From Mantis religiosa (Eukaryota; Arthropoda; Insecta; Mantodea; Mantidae), in the NCBI GenBank assembly GCA_030765055.1, contig CM060951.1:52449137-52513136 (forward strand): a stretch of DNA of 64,000 nt, given 5' to 3'. The notes under the pieces were generated by a model, which worked only from the letters and a program-made list of their open reading frames with translations, did not search any database and was not told the origin of the DNA. Below, one piece after another: positions 47,265-57,998 of this stretch. The position numbers and the translations under genes are program-made. Position 1 is the stretch's first letter; the number at the start of each line of letters is the position of its first letter.

Positions 47265-47426
47265 GTCATTAATTGTACCCAATAGTGTTCCGAACTATAA
47301 AGCCCGGGCCTTAAAGTACTTACAGCATAGTAAGTCGCCATTGTCTCATGTGTTTATGAGAACTCCTAAGTGGTTTACCGGGAAAAATACGAGTCAGTTG
47401 GAGAACTTAATGTCATGTTGGCAAGT

Positions 47427-47545
47427 TGGCCATAGTAGCTCAATGGTTTAGAGCGGCTGAACGGAGACCAGAAGATCCGTAGTTCAAATCCCAGCTATGG
47501 CATTGAATTTTTCAGTGTGGCTCTACCCTTTCAAACTATAATATT
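47427..47545 (+). mobile_element. tRNA-like SINE or repeat (not a functional tRNA)
   Basis: GGCCATAGTAGCTCAATGG, a GAGC arm, AGTTCAAATCCCAG as B-box and a closing CTATGGC give an acceptor, D arm and T arm that can pair. The anticodon stem does not pair and no CCA-end logic is evident. It continues into CATTGAATTTTTCAGTGTGG, which is shared with the MITE core, so it belongs to a repeat. Confidence 0.6.
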
Positions 47546-47678
47546 GCTTATAAGTTTACAGAAAAACTGAACAGACAATATATATACTTTTATGTGTTTC
47601 AAATGGAAAGAGTTCGCCTGTAGCGGATCAGATGCGTTAGCGCCATCAGCGTTGCCACCTCGTTATCCCCACTCCTTC

Positions 47679-48375
47679 TAAAAGAGGTACGTCCAGAAAG
47701 TAAGTTCTGTTTGGTAATAAAATAAAATTGTGTACAGATACGGAAAACTTATTTATTGCACAAAATTCTACAACTCTTAAACTACTTTTCCACATAACTA
47801 CCGAAATTTTGCAGGCATTTGTCATAGTGAGGCACACGTTTTTGTATACTTTCTTCATAGAAGTTTGCCGCCTGTGTCTTCAACCAGTTGGAAACATTTT
47901 CTTTCATCTCTTTGTCATTTTTGAAGTGTTGACCACCAAGGAAATATTTGAGATCCAAAAACAGTTGAAAGTCGCTAGGAGCGAGATCAGGGATGTACAG
48001 GGCGTGGTAAAACACGTCCCAGTCAAATCCCTGTAGGATGTTTCTCATCCCATTTGCAGTGTGTCGTCGTGCGTTGTCGTGAATAAACACAACACCTTTT
48101 GACATCGCAAGTTAGCCGATAACTTTCAATTGGTTTCACTTTCCTAGCATTCAGTAAACGAATCACAGATCTGATTTCACAATCTGCGGGATTTTCAATC
48201 AACACCAACTTTGTAAACAAGCACAAAAAAGCGTACGTGGCTGACAGCGATCTCACAATGGCACACGTTTCTTCTCCTAGATGCAGAGCGTCTACCGCGC
48301 ATGTGCGGAATTGCGATCGCAGCGATGCAGCGGAGATACATTAAAACAGAACTTACTTTCTGGACGCCCCTTGTA
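47679..48375 (-). mobile_element. mariner nested in copy B, internally deleted
   Basis: Inverted repeats contain CGTCCAGAAAGTAAGTTCTG at 47690-47709 and its complement at 48347-48366. TA lies at 47679-47680 and 48374-48375. Copy A at 21561 shows the uninterrupted sequence at the same place, CCCACTATTTTTATATTTCC, confirming insertion at TA. At about 695 bp it is roughly half a normal mariner. Confidence 0.92.
47782..48256 (-). pseudogene. mariner transposase with central deletion
   Basis: The N-terminal part (from about 48256) has ENPADCEIRSVIRLLNARKV, the start of the helix-turn-helix domain. The C-terminal part (47782-48105) has FIHDNARRHTAN and LAPSDFQLFLDLKYFLGG with 34 residues between the second and third Asp, and ends in YDKCLQNFGSYVEK. 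The region in between, including the linker and first catalytic Asp, is missing, and the two parts are in different frames. This is a typical non-autonomous deletion derivative. Confidence 0.9.
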
Positions 48376-48563
48376 TTTCCCTCTCTCTCGCACACTTGCG
48401 AGGGCTCTTAGCGCTAGACATAAAGGAAAGCAAACTGAATTTTCCGAAGTTTTATAATAATGTAGTTGTTGATATCACAATTGCAACATGGATATTCCTG
48501 TATTATGTAAATGTTTTAATATTTAGTTTAAAATTAATTATAGTTTATGAATTACTTATTTTT

Positions 48564-48842
48564 CTAATCCAACGAAGATACCAGCGGTACACCCGTATAG
48601 TTATGAATTTTACTTAATTCGTCATTGTTTTCACCGTCTGAGTACTGCAAATTTATGATGACAGGTTCCAAAATCTCGTTACGTACTATTTCTTTCCAAA
48701 AGTCATCTTCTTGTACTTTATCTGATGTCTCAGCAGTTTCCCCAGTCTTGGTGTGTTCCTTGTCAATTTCTTCGTGAATAAGTCGTACAAGGTTAGTCAG
48801 TTGAAAAATATTATTTCTGTTTGCAACGTAATTTGAGCCCAC
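48564..48842 (-). pseudogene. DDE_3-like transposase C-terminal remnant of copy B
   Basis: The frame contains YVANRNNIFQLTNLVRLIHE and EDDFWKEIVRNEILEPVIIN. This corresponds to the C-terminal tail of the IS630-like DDE transposase whose preceding segment is seen in copy A. The catalytic motif itself is lost, apart from a possible trace upstream of 48842. It is not expected to be functional. Confidence 0.75.
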
Positions 48843-49598
48843 ATTAACTCTATTAGATTGTTCTAGCAGTAGGTGGCGGGGAGGTGGATCGCGTCTCTTT
48901 GATCCAGCAGATAAACGTTTTCGTAGAAGAGTAACTGAATAATGCTGCTTTGAACTCTCTAGAGTAAATAGAGATTACGAACCGTTCATAAACGAAGATG
49001 TAATGTGACCAGACACGTTCTGCCAGACTGACAAGAAGTGTATCGTTTTCTCTCATCTAATTTAGCAAACACCTTGGCGTATTCAAAGTACATATTTCTT
49101 TTATCACGTCTTGCCAAGTGTTTACGTTTCAGTTCTGAGTAATTTCAGATGTACGCTCACGCAAACATGCCAACCAATAATGATATTCATTACAGTACAT
49201 ACGTCGCAATGCATTGTTATATTATAATGGTATCTAATTTATGTATATGTATTAGGAAAACTATTTGAGCTAAAAATATAGGGTTTTTACGGTTATGTTA
49301 AATAGATTACTCTATGCTTCCTCATGGATCAGTTTTTACAAAATATGAATTTTTGTCTTAGGGCGAATAGTATTTATTTAGTTTGGTGCTCGTCACACAC
49401 CACTAAGGGGGAATGCAATACGACAACACCGCAGCACTCCAGTTGGTTGCACACCTAGTAGCGCTCAAGGACAATTATCATCCCATTTGAAACACGTAAT
49501 TATATCTTCTACAATAAACAAATACCATCTTGCTTCACATGACTCTTAACTGGAGCCAGAGGTGCCAACTCAGGCGCTTTGTATGATTTTTAAAATAT

Positions 49599-50062
49599 TG
49601 TGACTGTGGGTTCGTAGAATTAAAAGTCCAATTTGCCGAAGTTTTAAATGTTCTTTATTTCCATAAAAAAACACTGTTCAATTCTCACCTAACAAGATTA
49701 CATCACATATACAACACAATCTTCCAAGGTCGATGACAATAACAAACAGTGTTCAGTTTACATCAGTTCTCGTTACAACACTCTCAGCTGTTCTCTACTT
49801 ACCTCTCGCGACACACTCTCGTTTTACAACTGTCTACTGGCGTGTCACAATCTCTTATATATCTCATTCATCAATTCGAGATATTTTTGGGACAGTGAAG
49901 AAACCGAAAATTCTATCACCTTCCAGAAGCATAACTTAATCTCTGCCGGCTAGTCCTTTACCTCTGTGATACACTATCCGTCTGTTGTTTATCAGCGCTA
50001 TCGTTATTTGCCGGCGCTTTGTGTACGATAACTGCACTATCGTAGATAACGGCTTCGCGACA
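49599..50062 (-). mobile_element. Solo LTR, reverse orientation
   Basis: On the minus strand it begins TGTCGCGAAGCCGTTATC and ends GAACCCACAGTCACA, 464 bp, with GGAAATAAAGAACATTT near the 3' end. Flanks are ATAT (49595-49598) and GTAT (50063-50066), a 4-bp duplication with one change. It closely resembles 12763-13330 and 58911-59386. Confidence 0.88.
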
Positions 50063-50066
50063 GTAT

Positions 50067-52502
50067 GTTAAATAAACAATTAATTTGTTACAGGAGCGAT
50101 TCTCTGTGTTATTAAAGGTCCATCAGGTGTAATTAAATATCTCTTGTATTTTAAGCTGATTTCATCATATACACAAACTTAATTGTTTTAGATGAGTACC
50201 GTGATGTGCATATATATTTGCACATTATAGGTATTTAGGTAGTGGCGAGCCGTGCAATAAAGCGCTGGAAGCAACACTTCCCCAAGAATTTCAGGAGAAA
50301 AGGGGAAAAAAAATCATATCAGACAATACTTTAATTGCTCTGGAGAGATTTTAAAAACTTATTCGGCTACATCCGTGGTGCTGCGGACAATTTGAAGGGT
50401 GCAGGACTGAAGCCACCGTACCAAGGTATGCTAGTAGTCCTCCTAGGTAAAGAGAGCTTTCAACAACTAGCAGAGAATGCAACTAGGATCCCTGGATTCA
50501 GAGAATAGTATACCTGTCGTAGAAGCAGTCCTTGTTGGGTATATATTTTATATAAAATATATAATCGTTTGCGACACCTTAAAGTGACAGTTTTAATTAA
50601 TAACTAATTTTGACAAAAGGCTAAAGGGGGTGTGCGTGTGTCATGAGAGATAAATACAAGGCATCCTTTAATTTCGCAACGTGAAATGCACTCGAGTTTC
50701 AACAGCAGGACAGCCACTCAACACACGAGGCTGTGTTTGAAATGACAGACAGGGTCTCTTTACTCAGAGTGACAGCTCGTTTGAATTGAATGTGTCCACA
50801 TAACTAGAACCGTTCTTCAAATTAAATATCTTCTATTTTTAAAACCTCTTTTCCATCACAGAGTGTGTTTTAAACATTTGAAAAAAAAATATCTGGCGTG
50901 TTATATTCTCTTGACATTATCCATTAATATTTATTTGAGGTAGTATCCATAAAACCAAGCATATTTTGACGTTCTTCATGTTTATCGAGACAAACAATTT
51001 AATTACACACACAAGTCAAGTTGAATTACTAAGAAAACCACCAAATGGGAAAAAGTTACTATTTGGCACTTTGGCACATTTCTGCAGAACTACTATGTGG
51101 GTTAAAAAAGATATCAAAAAATGTATCAAAAATGAGGCCAGAACTAACAACTGAATCTTTCAAGGGGCATGGTTCCTACTGGAACAAAACAAATAAATTA
51201 CCTTAAGAATGTAACATATACCCGTTAAGTTTTCTACTTAAACTTTCACTTGTTTCACACTTTAAAGTCAGCAATTGAGTACCTTTACTGTTACAACATA
51301 CTACTTTACTAACAAAATCTCTTTGCATACAGCTTTTATTACATTTTCCTGTTAAATTTTACTACACTTTCAATGATTAGAAGAAGAAAAGCACCACGTT
51401 AACACAACCAAGTTACACGTACAACACGTGTTGAGGGATTTTCAGAAACTATTTAGTAAAACACATTCCCCCCCCCCCCAAAAAAAAATAAATAAATAAG
51501 ACACCCGATTTATTTGTTTTTTCCTTTAACAAACCATAATTATTTATATTTACTAGTTACATTAAAATTAAGAATTTCCAAGATGGCGAGGTCAGGAAAA
51601 ACATTTTCCCACTTGGCCTTACATTTCTTACCCAATTTCTACATTTCACGAAAGACTTTTTTCCAAACTAAATTTAGAAATCTCACATTCAACCTTTAGA
51701 AAAATTATACTCGGCGCCTAACAACCTTATGTGACGACCTAACTATGGGTTGTACAGGATAAAGAACATATGGCCAGATCGTTGATACCGAAATTAAAGG
51801 ATTGAAATAAGTAAAGAATCATGATAAAGTTCAAAGGAATGTTCGTTCTTTGTTACAACGCGTGCAGGTGCAGTTGAGTCAAATAGCAGTTGGGGTGAAG
51901 TTGTTTTAATAAAAGAAACGTAAGAATCAGTGTCCTTAGCAGGTTTCTAAATGGTAGTACTTGACTTTGTTGAATAGGGCATTCTTCGGACCCTTCATAA
52001 TGGCATGACAAAATAGTCACAAAGGGAATCTATGGTTGAATAAAGAGGGCTTCGAGAAAGTGAAGGTCATACATACACCCACGGGCAGCTTTGGTCATTC
52101 AGTCTTCGGGGTGAGGCCGATTAGGGCAGTCTTCTTCTATCTTGGTCGAGGGCAGCCTAGAAGTGATAAAGAGAAGATATTTGTTGGCTCATATGTACGT
52201 GAAGAACGAATTAAGTTTATCGAGTAATAAACAGTCCACCATCAGTCTCTCTGAACAGTGATATATTGGGAACCCTTGGTCGGCAACTTCAAGTTCAATA
52301 TTCTGATAAAAAGAAGCAGTCATTAAACCAGTTTGAAAGGGGGATTCCAGTGTCATTGAAACTATCCTCATACATATCCACGCATGCCCGGAGATAAACC
52401 TTATTGCTTTACCCTGAGCTAAACACTATTTGTTGCAAACTGTCGCCCCAAAGTAGAACTCTTTGCTCGACAATATTTTGTATCATCGTACACGGGGGGA
52501 AT
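50067..52502. other. Unannotated AT-rich DNA
   Basis: Contains a C-run followed by an A-run at about 51469-51488. Open stretches of 61-63 codons show no domain. No repeat family recognised. Confidence 0.45.
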
Positions 52503-52514
52503 TAGTCAGGGTAG

Positions 52515-52760
52515 TTTTTTTTTTGTTTGTAATTTATGTCCTCCAACGTTAAGTCATATCGGACGATGAATGGAATGGGTGAAATGATGCTCAAATAAGC
52601 CCAGTGTCCATGGAGCTTAGAGTTACCCGACATTCGTCTGTAAGTATAAGGGGAAACCCCAGAAAAAACTTATCCAGATAACTCGCCCTGACCGAGATTC
52701 GAACTTGGGACCTCTTGAACGTTAGGCAGACATGCTACCACCAGGCTACCGAGGCGGGCT
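52515..52760 (-). mobile_element. tRNA-derived SINE (family B) with target duplication
   Basis: T run at 52515-52524, complete family B body and head (GCCCGCCTCGGTAGCCTGG on the minus strand). TCAGGGTAG lies at 52506-52514 and 52764-52772, extending to 12 bases with one mismatch. Confidence 0.95.
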
Positions 52761-52772
52761 TACTCAGGGTAG

Positions 52773-53624
52773 GAAATGCATGGTTTGCGAGTGGTTGGGC
52801 TTTTCTATTTAGTTACAAAAGAACTACAACTGATAGGAGGGACATTAATTAACATTACAATTCACTTAATAAGAATATTTGCTACAAATAAGCAGATGAC
52901 AAAGATGGCCATAAAGGTCATTTACCTTCCCTCAAGAGGTTGCGTACAAATGCGTCTAGCCGAGCCAAGAGCTAATCCAAGAGAGAGAGCAAGCATCCGG
53001 CTTACACACGTTTATCCAACAGGTGATATAGTGGGAGCAGTGACGTCACACGTACTACTGAAGTCGCCTCAACTATTATTAGTATAAATTAATGCAGTCA
53101 CTTGTGACAATAGCAACATAGGTAAAGAAATCTCTTATCTGCGTCTTATAGGTGTTGCCAAAGCTTTAAAATTTCAAACATCATGACATGGCGAGGAACA
53201 ATTGAATAACACCACGCTTTATAAGTGCTCTCTTGAATTGATGCAAAATAAATACGGGTTATCAGTAATGTTTGATGCCTAAATGATTTTTAATGCCATA
53301 CTCTGTTTACATACCTTGTTAGGGGCCAATCCACCCCACTGGTTCCATTCATCTTCTTGCTACGGTTGGAGAATGGCCATATAATTTTGCATTGTTACTA
53401 TAGGAAACTTTAACTTAGGTACTGTTATTGTATTATACAAAGACCAGGACTTGGAAGAAAAATAACCAACAAAATACCCATAAATGTTGGGGATAAATCA
53501 TTAAAATTTTAAAAATTGATGTTAATTATTTTTGTAATTCTAAGATTCAGAATTTAAAGGATATCAGTTTTATTAAATCTTATAATTATAAATTTTATAT
53601 ACTGCAGCCCATACATATTTATAT
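52773..53624. other. Unannotated AT-rich DNA
   Basis: A 103-codon plus-strand frame (52776-53087) overlaps the SINE edge and has no recognisable domain. Confidence 0.45.
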
Positions 53625-53830
53625 ACTGGAAAAATGCATGTATTTAGACATACTTCTTGCAATAAGGACCGTTGCCATTCCTAGGTTCTCGATTTTGAAA
53701 GAACTCCTATTGTCTTGAAAAACACTCCTATACTGTGAAAAACCTCTCTCAGCTCCAAACTGGCGTCAGGGGCGCATACTCGAAGTGATCAAGGGCTCCT
53801 ATGGTAAACGTTCTTTAAAATAACTAAAGT
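53625..53830 (-). pseudogene. hAT transposase C-terminal fragment, second family
   Basis: On the minus strand, EYAPLTPV and, in a shifted frame, AERGFSQYRSVFQDNRSSF followed by a short hydrophobic run resemble the hAT dimerisation core (VERSFS then DNR/KRxxL then ENL). One frame change lies between the two parts. Too short to have been recorded as an open frame; no terminal repeats were seen. Confidence 0.5.
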
Positions 53831-54021
53831 CGAAATATTCACCGTGCACCCTTAATTTCGCACAACGACCAATAGCTTTGTATTCTTTTCCAATACATTT
53901 TCATTACCTCACGAACTTCTTTACCACTTTTTCTCACATATTTTTGCAAATGTTCCTCCCAGTCTTTTTGATAACCACATGTATGATCTCATGTCTTTTC
54001 TCTAGCCATGTTATTGTTTCT

Positions 54022-54354
54022 AGCCCGCGCCATGGCTGAGTGCTTAGACCGCTTGCTCTCACCAAGGTGGTGTTCGATCCCAGGCGATCCCAAAGTGAGC
54101 ACTTGAACGGGTTTTCTCCGGGTCCTTCGGTTTCCCCCTTCAGCATTCCACCAATTGCTCCATCATCATCTTTCCTATTCTCACCCTCATATATCATCCG
54201 CTTCCTTCACGAGCACACCTGGTGATCACCTAACCTGGTTCTTTATCGGATACAAAGTTTCGGTTCCTCAGGCCTAACCTGTTAAAAGGGATAGAGGAAC
54301 AGGAATCCTCTAACACCACGATAGTGTACAACAAGGGAAGTTAAAGAAAAAGAA
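54022..54354 (+). mobile_element. tRNA-derived SINE (family C) with 12-bp duplication
   Basis: Head with A-box TGGCTGAGTGC and B-box TGTTCGATCCC, body CTCCGGGTCCTTCGGTTTCC, and the 3' part CTAACACCACGATAGTGTAC ending in an A-rich tail. The perfect duplication GTTATTGTTTCT lies at 54010-54021 and 54355-54366. About 333 bp; shares its head region with family A but has a different 3' half. Confidence 0.95.
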
Positions 54355-54366
54355 GTTATTGTTTCT

Positions 54367-54788
54367 GTAAAACTGGAAAGTTGGCACTGATAAATGCCGA
54401 ACTTTCCTATAATGTGAGGATCATCCAGTAATCCTTTAGCCACAGCTATACACGCAGCATTTTCAGACTCTATGAAGGACATATACTCTGCATGTTACGT
54501 GAACCACTTTAGTGTAAAATGAGTTAATTGCAGTTTCAGATTTCACTATATATTTAGCTGCATCTGTAACGAAAAGTAACACCTTTCCATTTTTCATGCG
54601 CTGTCGCCCATTTGATTAAATAGCTTACACATGCATTGTTGCACTGCTTCCGTGATAAGAAGAAACGTTTTCGAAGGGTGTGAACTTCTAATGTATAACA
54701 TATCTGAATAACGTAAAAAAGTACGTTAAAATGAAGAAAATCTAACAAAAGGTGAAACATATTCTAAAATATTACTAATAGACATTAA
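54367..54788. other. Unannotated AT-rich DNA
   Basis: Nothing recognised up to a C run at 54789-54798. Confidence 0.5.
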
Positions 54789-54819
54789 CCCCCCCCCCTC
54801 CAAAGAAAAATGACTTGGA

Positions 54820-55497
54820 CTTCCAAGTTCCGGGAATGTATCGCATTCCCTGTGAATGTCGGACATCGTATATAGGACAAACCGCAAGGAACATCGCTAC
54901 TAGAATAATCGAACATGAACGAGCATTCGTTTAATGCAAACTGAGAAATCTGGACTGGCAGAGCACTGTTTTGATAACGACCATAGAGCCAACTTTCGGG
55001 AGACCGCCATCTTGGCAAAATGCAACAGGTACTGGGAGCGGAGAATTAAGGAGGCTTTGGCGATTTCCTCTGAAAGGAGCACGCTTAATCGTGATGCTGG
55101 ATTTCTGTTCAGCTCCTCTTGGAAACCGGCCTTAAAAATGGAAGTCCGTCAAATTAAGAAGCAAAGATCAATACAGCTTGATAATCAAGTTAAGTAGTTA
55201 CGTTTCTTTGACACAGTTTTCTATACTCACGCCATCTCGTGACCTGGCATTTAATTTACTGAAAACCGTCTTTTGTTCAGTAATGCGAATTTTGATAGTG
55301 TTTTGTCTTTGTTTATAGTTATGTTATATCCAGTATTTCATTTGTGGTTATAACATTTTATAAATATCCTGATGATGGGAGAGATGCACACTTCCGAAAC
55401 GTTGACATTTAATCATATTTTCACCTGACTGGCTACCCGAGAAGAAAGTGAGCGTCTTCGTCACCAGGAAAGCTTCAGGTCTTATTTTGAAATAAAA
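54820..55497 (+). mobile_element. Penelope-like element 3' end with GIY-YIG domain
   Basis: 5'-truncated copy consisting of the GIY-YIG endonuclease region (to 55197) and about 300 bp of 3' non-coding sequence. The non-coding part is shared with the pair at 37869-38773 (ATTTGTGGTTATAACATTTT, CCCGAGAAGAAAGTGAGCG). No target duplication was seen. Confidence 0.85.
54826..55197 (+). pseudogene. GIY-YIG endonuclease domain of a Penelope-like element
   Basis: Penelope-like retroelements carry this nuclease after their reverse transcriptase. The first segment contains MYRIPCEC and SYIGQTARNIATRI, the GIY and YIG positions with the following Arg. One base is lost near 54930, and the rest continues in another frame: SGLAEHCFDNDH, then ILAKCNRYWERRIKEALAI and STLNRDAGF. 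The His, Glu and Asn positions typical of the domain are visible. The reverse transcriptase is missing and the frame is broken, so it is a relic. Confidence 0.85.
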
Positions 55498-55829
55498 GTC
55501 GTCAGTTTTGGTTTATTTTTAACAGAAGTGGCTTTATATTGCATTCTGCACTGTCTGTGATGATGTAAGAAAAATATATTACATCAAGTTCTGGTTCTTA
55601 ATAATGACAGTTAATAGCTTCAAAACACTGCCACAATTTTGATAAGAAATTTTCAGTAGGTCTACACTGATTTTCCTCAGTGTTTGGAACGGAGTTGCGA
55701 GACCGTCTGCAAAGATTCAGGAAGAAATCTTTGCACAGTCCAAACTCCACTGTGTCATCACAAACCACCAATCGCTGTCATTTGAGCATGAGAATTGAAA
55801 CATATAAATATGTAACAGAATAAAAGCTT
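55498..55829. other. Unannotated DNA
   Basis: No recognised feature. Confidence 0.45.
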
Positions 55830-55985
55830 AAGATGGGGACAGAAGCTTGTGCTAGAAGGGAAATAATCCCAGCCTACCGACCTGTGGAAACCACAAAAAA
55901 GTGAGACTATTGGTCTCGGCAGGAATACAGACCGGCATCTCCTGAGTGTACACTTTACACGTTGCTGCGGAACTATCTCGCTGGA
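55830..55985 (-). mobile_element. Possible tRNA-like SINE, reverse orientation
   Basis: On the minus strand AGCGAGATAGTTCCGCAGC is followed by GGTCTGTATTCCTGCCGAG, an approximate B-box, and a body with GTGGTTTCCACAGG leading to an AT-rich tail. Only one copy is in the window. Confidence 0.4.
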
Positions 55986-56205
55986 TGGCTGCGAAGGATT
56001 CTGAGAGATTTTAATCTCTAAAAGCGTGAACGCGTTCCATGAAATGTTTCTTCATTAGAAGGAAACAAGTTGCGCCATTCTGGCAGTTAAGGAGGAAAGT
56101 ATAACAAAATCCCTCATCTCTGGTAATGGCTAACTATGCCTTAAGTAAGATAAGATGCTTCTTGAAAAGAGAAACTTTGCGTAACACCATACCATATTGC
56201 CATAC

Positions 56206-56333
56206 TCCTTCCACCCCGTCTAGAAGTTCATCATGATGGTAGTGCGTAAATTTCTTCAGGGCTACAATCAGTTGTCTGTTCTGTTCTCGGGTTCCATAAG
56301 CTTTAAGTGCCTCGGCACTTCTTTTCCTTAATT
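56206..56333 (-). other. Candidate coding exon (unrecognised)
   Basis: On the minus strand TTTAG precedes 128 open bases, and the exon would end before GTATGG. The reading AEALKAYGTREQNRQLIVAL then KKFTHYHHDELLDGVEG looks protein-like, and codon composition differs from the AT-rich flanks. I do not recognise a family. It could be part of an uncharacterised transposon gene. Confidence 0.3.
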
Positions 56334-57062
56334 CTAAACATTGCTGATGCTGCATATTGGATTTGTATGTCGCTAATCCAATAAAACAACGAACATGAAT
56401 ATTAAAAAATATCCTGTAACAGCCATCGGTTATGATACAGGGATAACGTTCTTACCTCTAATGCTGAAGTGCTGGTGTCATCAACCCGATAATGCTAGTC
56501 TTATGGCTAAATGTTTCCTTAGGCTTTTACATTATCCTTACAATTAATATCGAGTATCCTTTTAAGTCCGTATTCATGTACTTTAGTAACAAATCAGAAC
56601 ACGAGAGCACAAATGGAGAAGTTGTACTTAAGCCATTTCGAACAAAACAGGACTGATCCACCAAATGTTGAATTGCAACTCACGTCTAACTGCACTCACC
56701 AACGTCCACTGCTCTCGAAGGGACCCTCGTTGTCAACTGTGGTTTAGAAACTTCTCTTGGCACTAACCGCTTTCTTTACAGAAGCCGAACAATCAACGAA
56801 CTTTCTCGAAAGCAAATCTGGTACTGTCCACCAATGCAAAGTAAGTCCTTGAGTGAAATGTGCCACTGTTTTACAGTGGGACAAGAAGAGCAAATATGTG
56901 TGACAGAGAACGCATGCTACACAAGGAGCATAATGGTTAAAAAAAAACATGTGTCCTATTCACTCAGTACACTAAAACAGAGAAAATTTATTCACAAAAG
57001 TAGAAGTCGTCAGAATGTTTTTGAATGGTCTGTAATTGAACTGACATTGGGTGTGATAAACC

Positions 57063-57162
57063 TGTCGAGGGAGGGTGTAGGAACCTTCCCCAACACCCCT
57101 ACGTCTAATTCCCGGAGTCTTTCTTTGCTGTGCCGGACAGTAGAACCGGACCTGCTAGAACT
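57063..57162 (-). other. Candidate coding exon (unrecognised)
   Basis: On the minus strand TTTTCCATCTGCAG precedes about 100 open bases encoding SRSGSTVRHSKERLRELDVG and a short Pro-containing end, followed by GTTTAT. GC content is higher than in the surroundings. The frame is also open upstream to 57261. The phase does not fit the candidate at 56206-56333, so they are not adjacent exons of one message as drawn. Confidence 0.25.
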
Positions 57163-57345
57163 CTGCAGATGGAAAATTATGTACAACGTTTGTTCTGAAG
57201 CGGGCTGACCATTAACCACATCTAGGACAAGGTAACCGGGACGTGTGCGCTGATGCCCCATGATATTGTTAGAAGCAGTGCACCAGTGACATCAAAACAG
57301 ACTCGAGGTTTTGGGAGTATATTTTTTTTTTTATTTACACATAAT

Positions 57346-57998
57346 ACGAGGGTGGGTCAAAAAGTAATGCCTCCTATTATTTTTTTCCTTAAATAAGTAA
57401 GTTATGTCAAAACTTTGAATTTGGTGCAATTCCTCAAACCTTCTTCTCCAATCCCCTACAGTAGTAACTTCCTAAGCCAACAGGTGGCAGCACTGCAACC
57501 TCTTGCAAAATGGCTGACATCGACTTTCGCATTAGACAACGTTCTGTGATTTAATTTTTTACTGCGGAAGGTGAAACGCCAATTCACATTCACGAAAGGC
57601 TAAAAAATGTGTATGGTGATGCAAAGGTGGATGACAGCATTGTTAGACGATGGGTTCGTCGCTGTAACGAAGCTGAAGGGCAAACGCCATTGGCAGATGA
57701 AAAGCGAAGTGGCAGGCCGGTGACAGCAGTGACTCCATGCAACATTCAGCGAGTCGATGACATCATTCGTGGTGATCGCCGAGTAACAACAGGTGAATTG
57801 TGTCGCATTACCCCTCTCAGTAAAGGCAGTGTGATGACGATTATTCAACAACTGGGCTACTCAAAAGTTTGTTCACGATGGGTACCAAGAATGTTAACCA
57901 CCCAAAACGAAGAAACAAGGAAAACAATAGCCTCCGAACACTCGCATCGCTTCAGTTTGGAGGGAGAGGAGTTCCTGGAAAAAATGTTACTGGAGTAA
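57346..57998 (+). pseudogene. mariner N-terminal half, 3'-truncated at a SINE
   Basis: Starts with inverted repeat TACGAGGGTGGGTCAAAAAG. The coding region begins at about 57510 (MADIDFRIRQRSVI), has an in-frame TAA near 57551, then runs open through 57609-57998. The helix-turn-helix segments SIVRRWVRRCNEAEG, KRSGRPVTAVTP and LSKGSVMTIIQQLGYSKVCS are recognisable. The catalytic domain and right inverted repeat are missing. The sequence switches to a SINE at about 57997, so the loss coincides with that junction. Confidence 0.88.

Larger units (their letters stand above)
47591..49498 (-). mobile_element. TA-flanked DNA transposon with DDE_3-like remnant, copy B
   Basis: Ends TATGTGTTTCAAATGGAAAG at the left and TCCCATTTGAAACACGTA at the right, matching copy A at 21561-23463. 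Shared internal blocks include TCCCTCTCTCTCGCAC, ACACGTTCTGCCAG and AATGCAATACGACAACACCG. It carries a nested mariner (47679-48375). The transposase part is shorter than in copy A on its 5' side. Confidence 0.88.

Noticed and set aside
47427..47505. Functional tRNA gene
   Set aside because: Acceptor, D and T arms can pair, but the anticodon arm does not, and the sequence continues into a repeat found again at 47148-47215.
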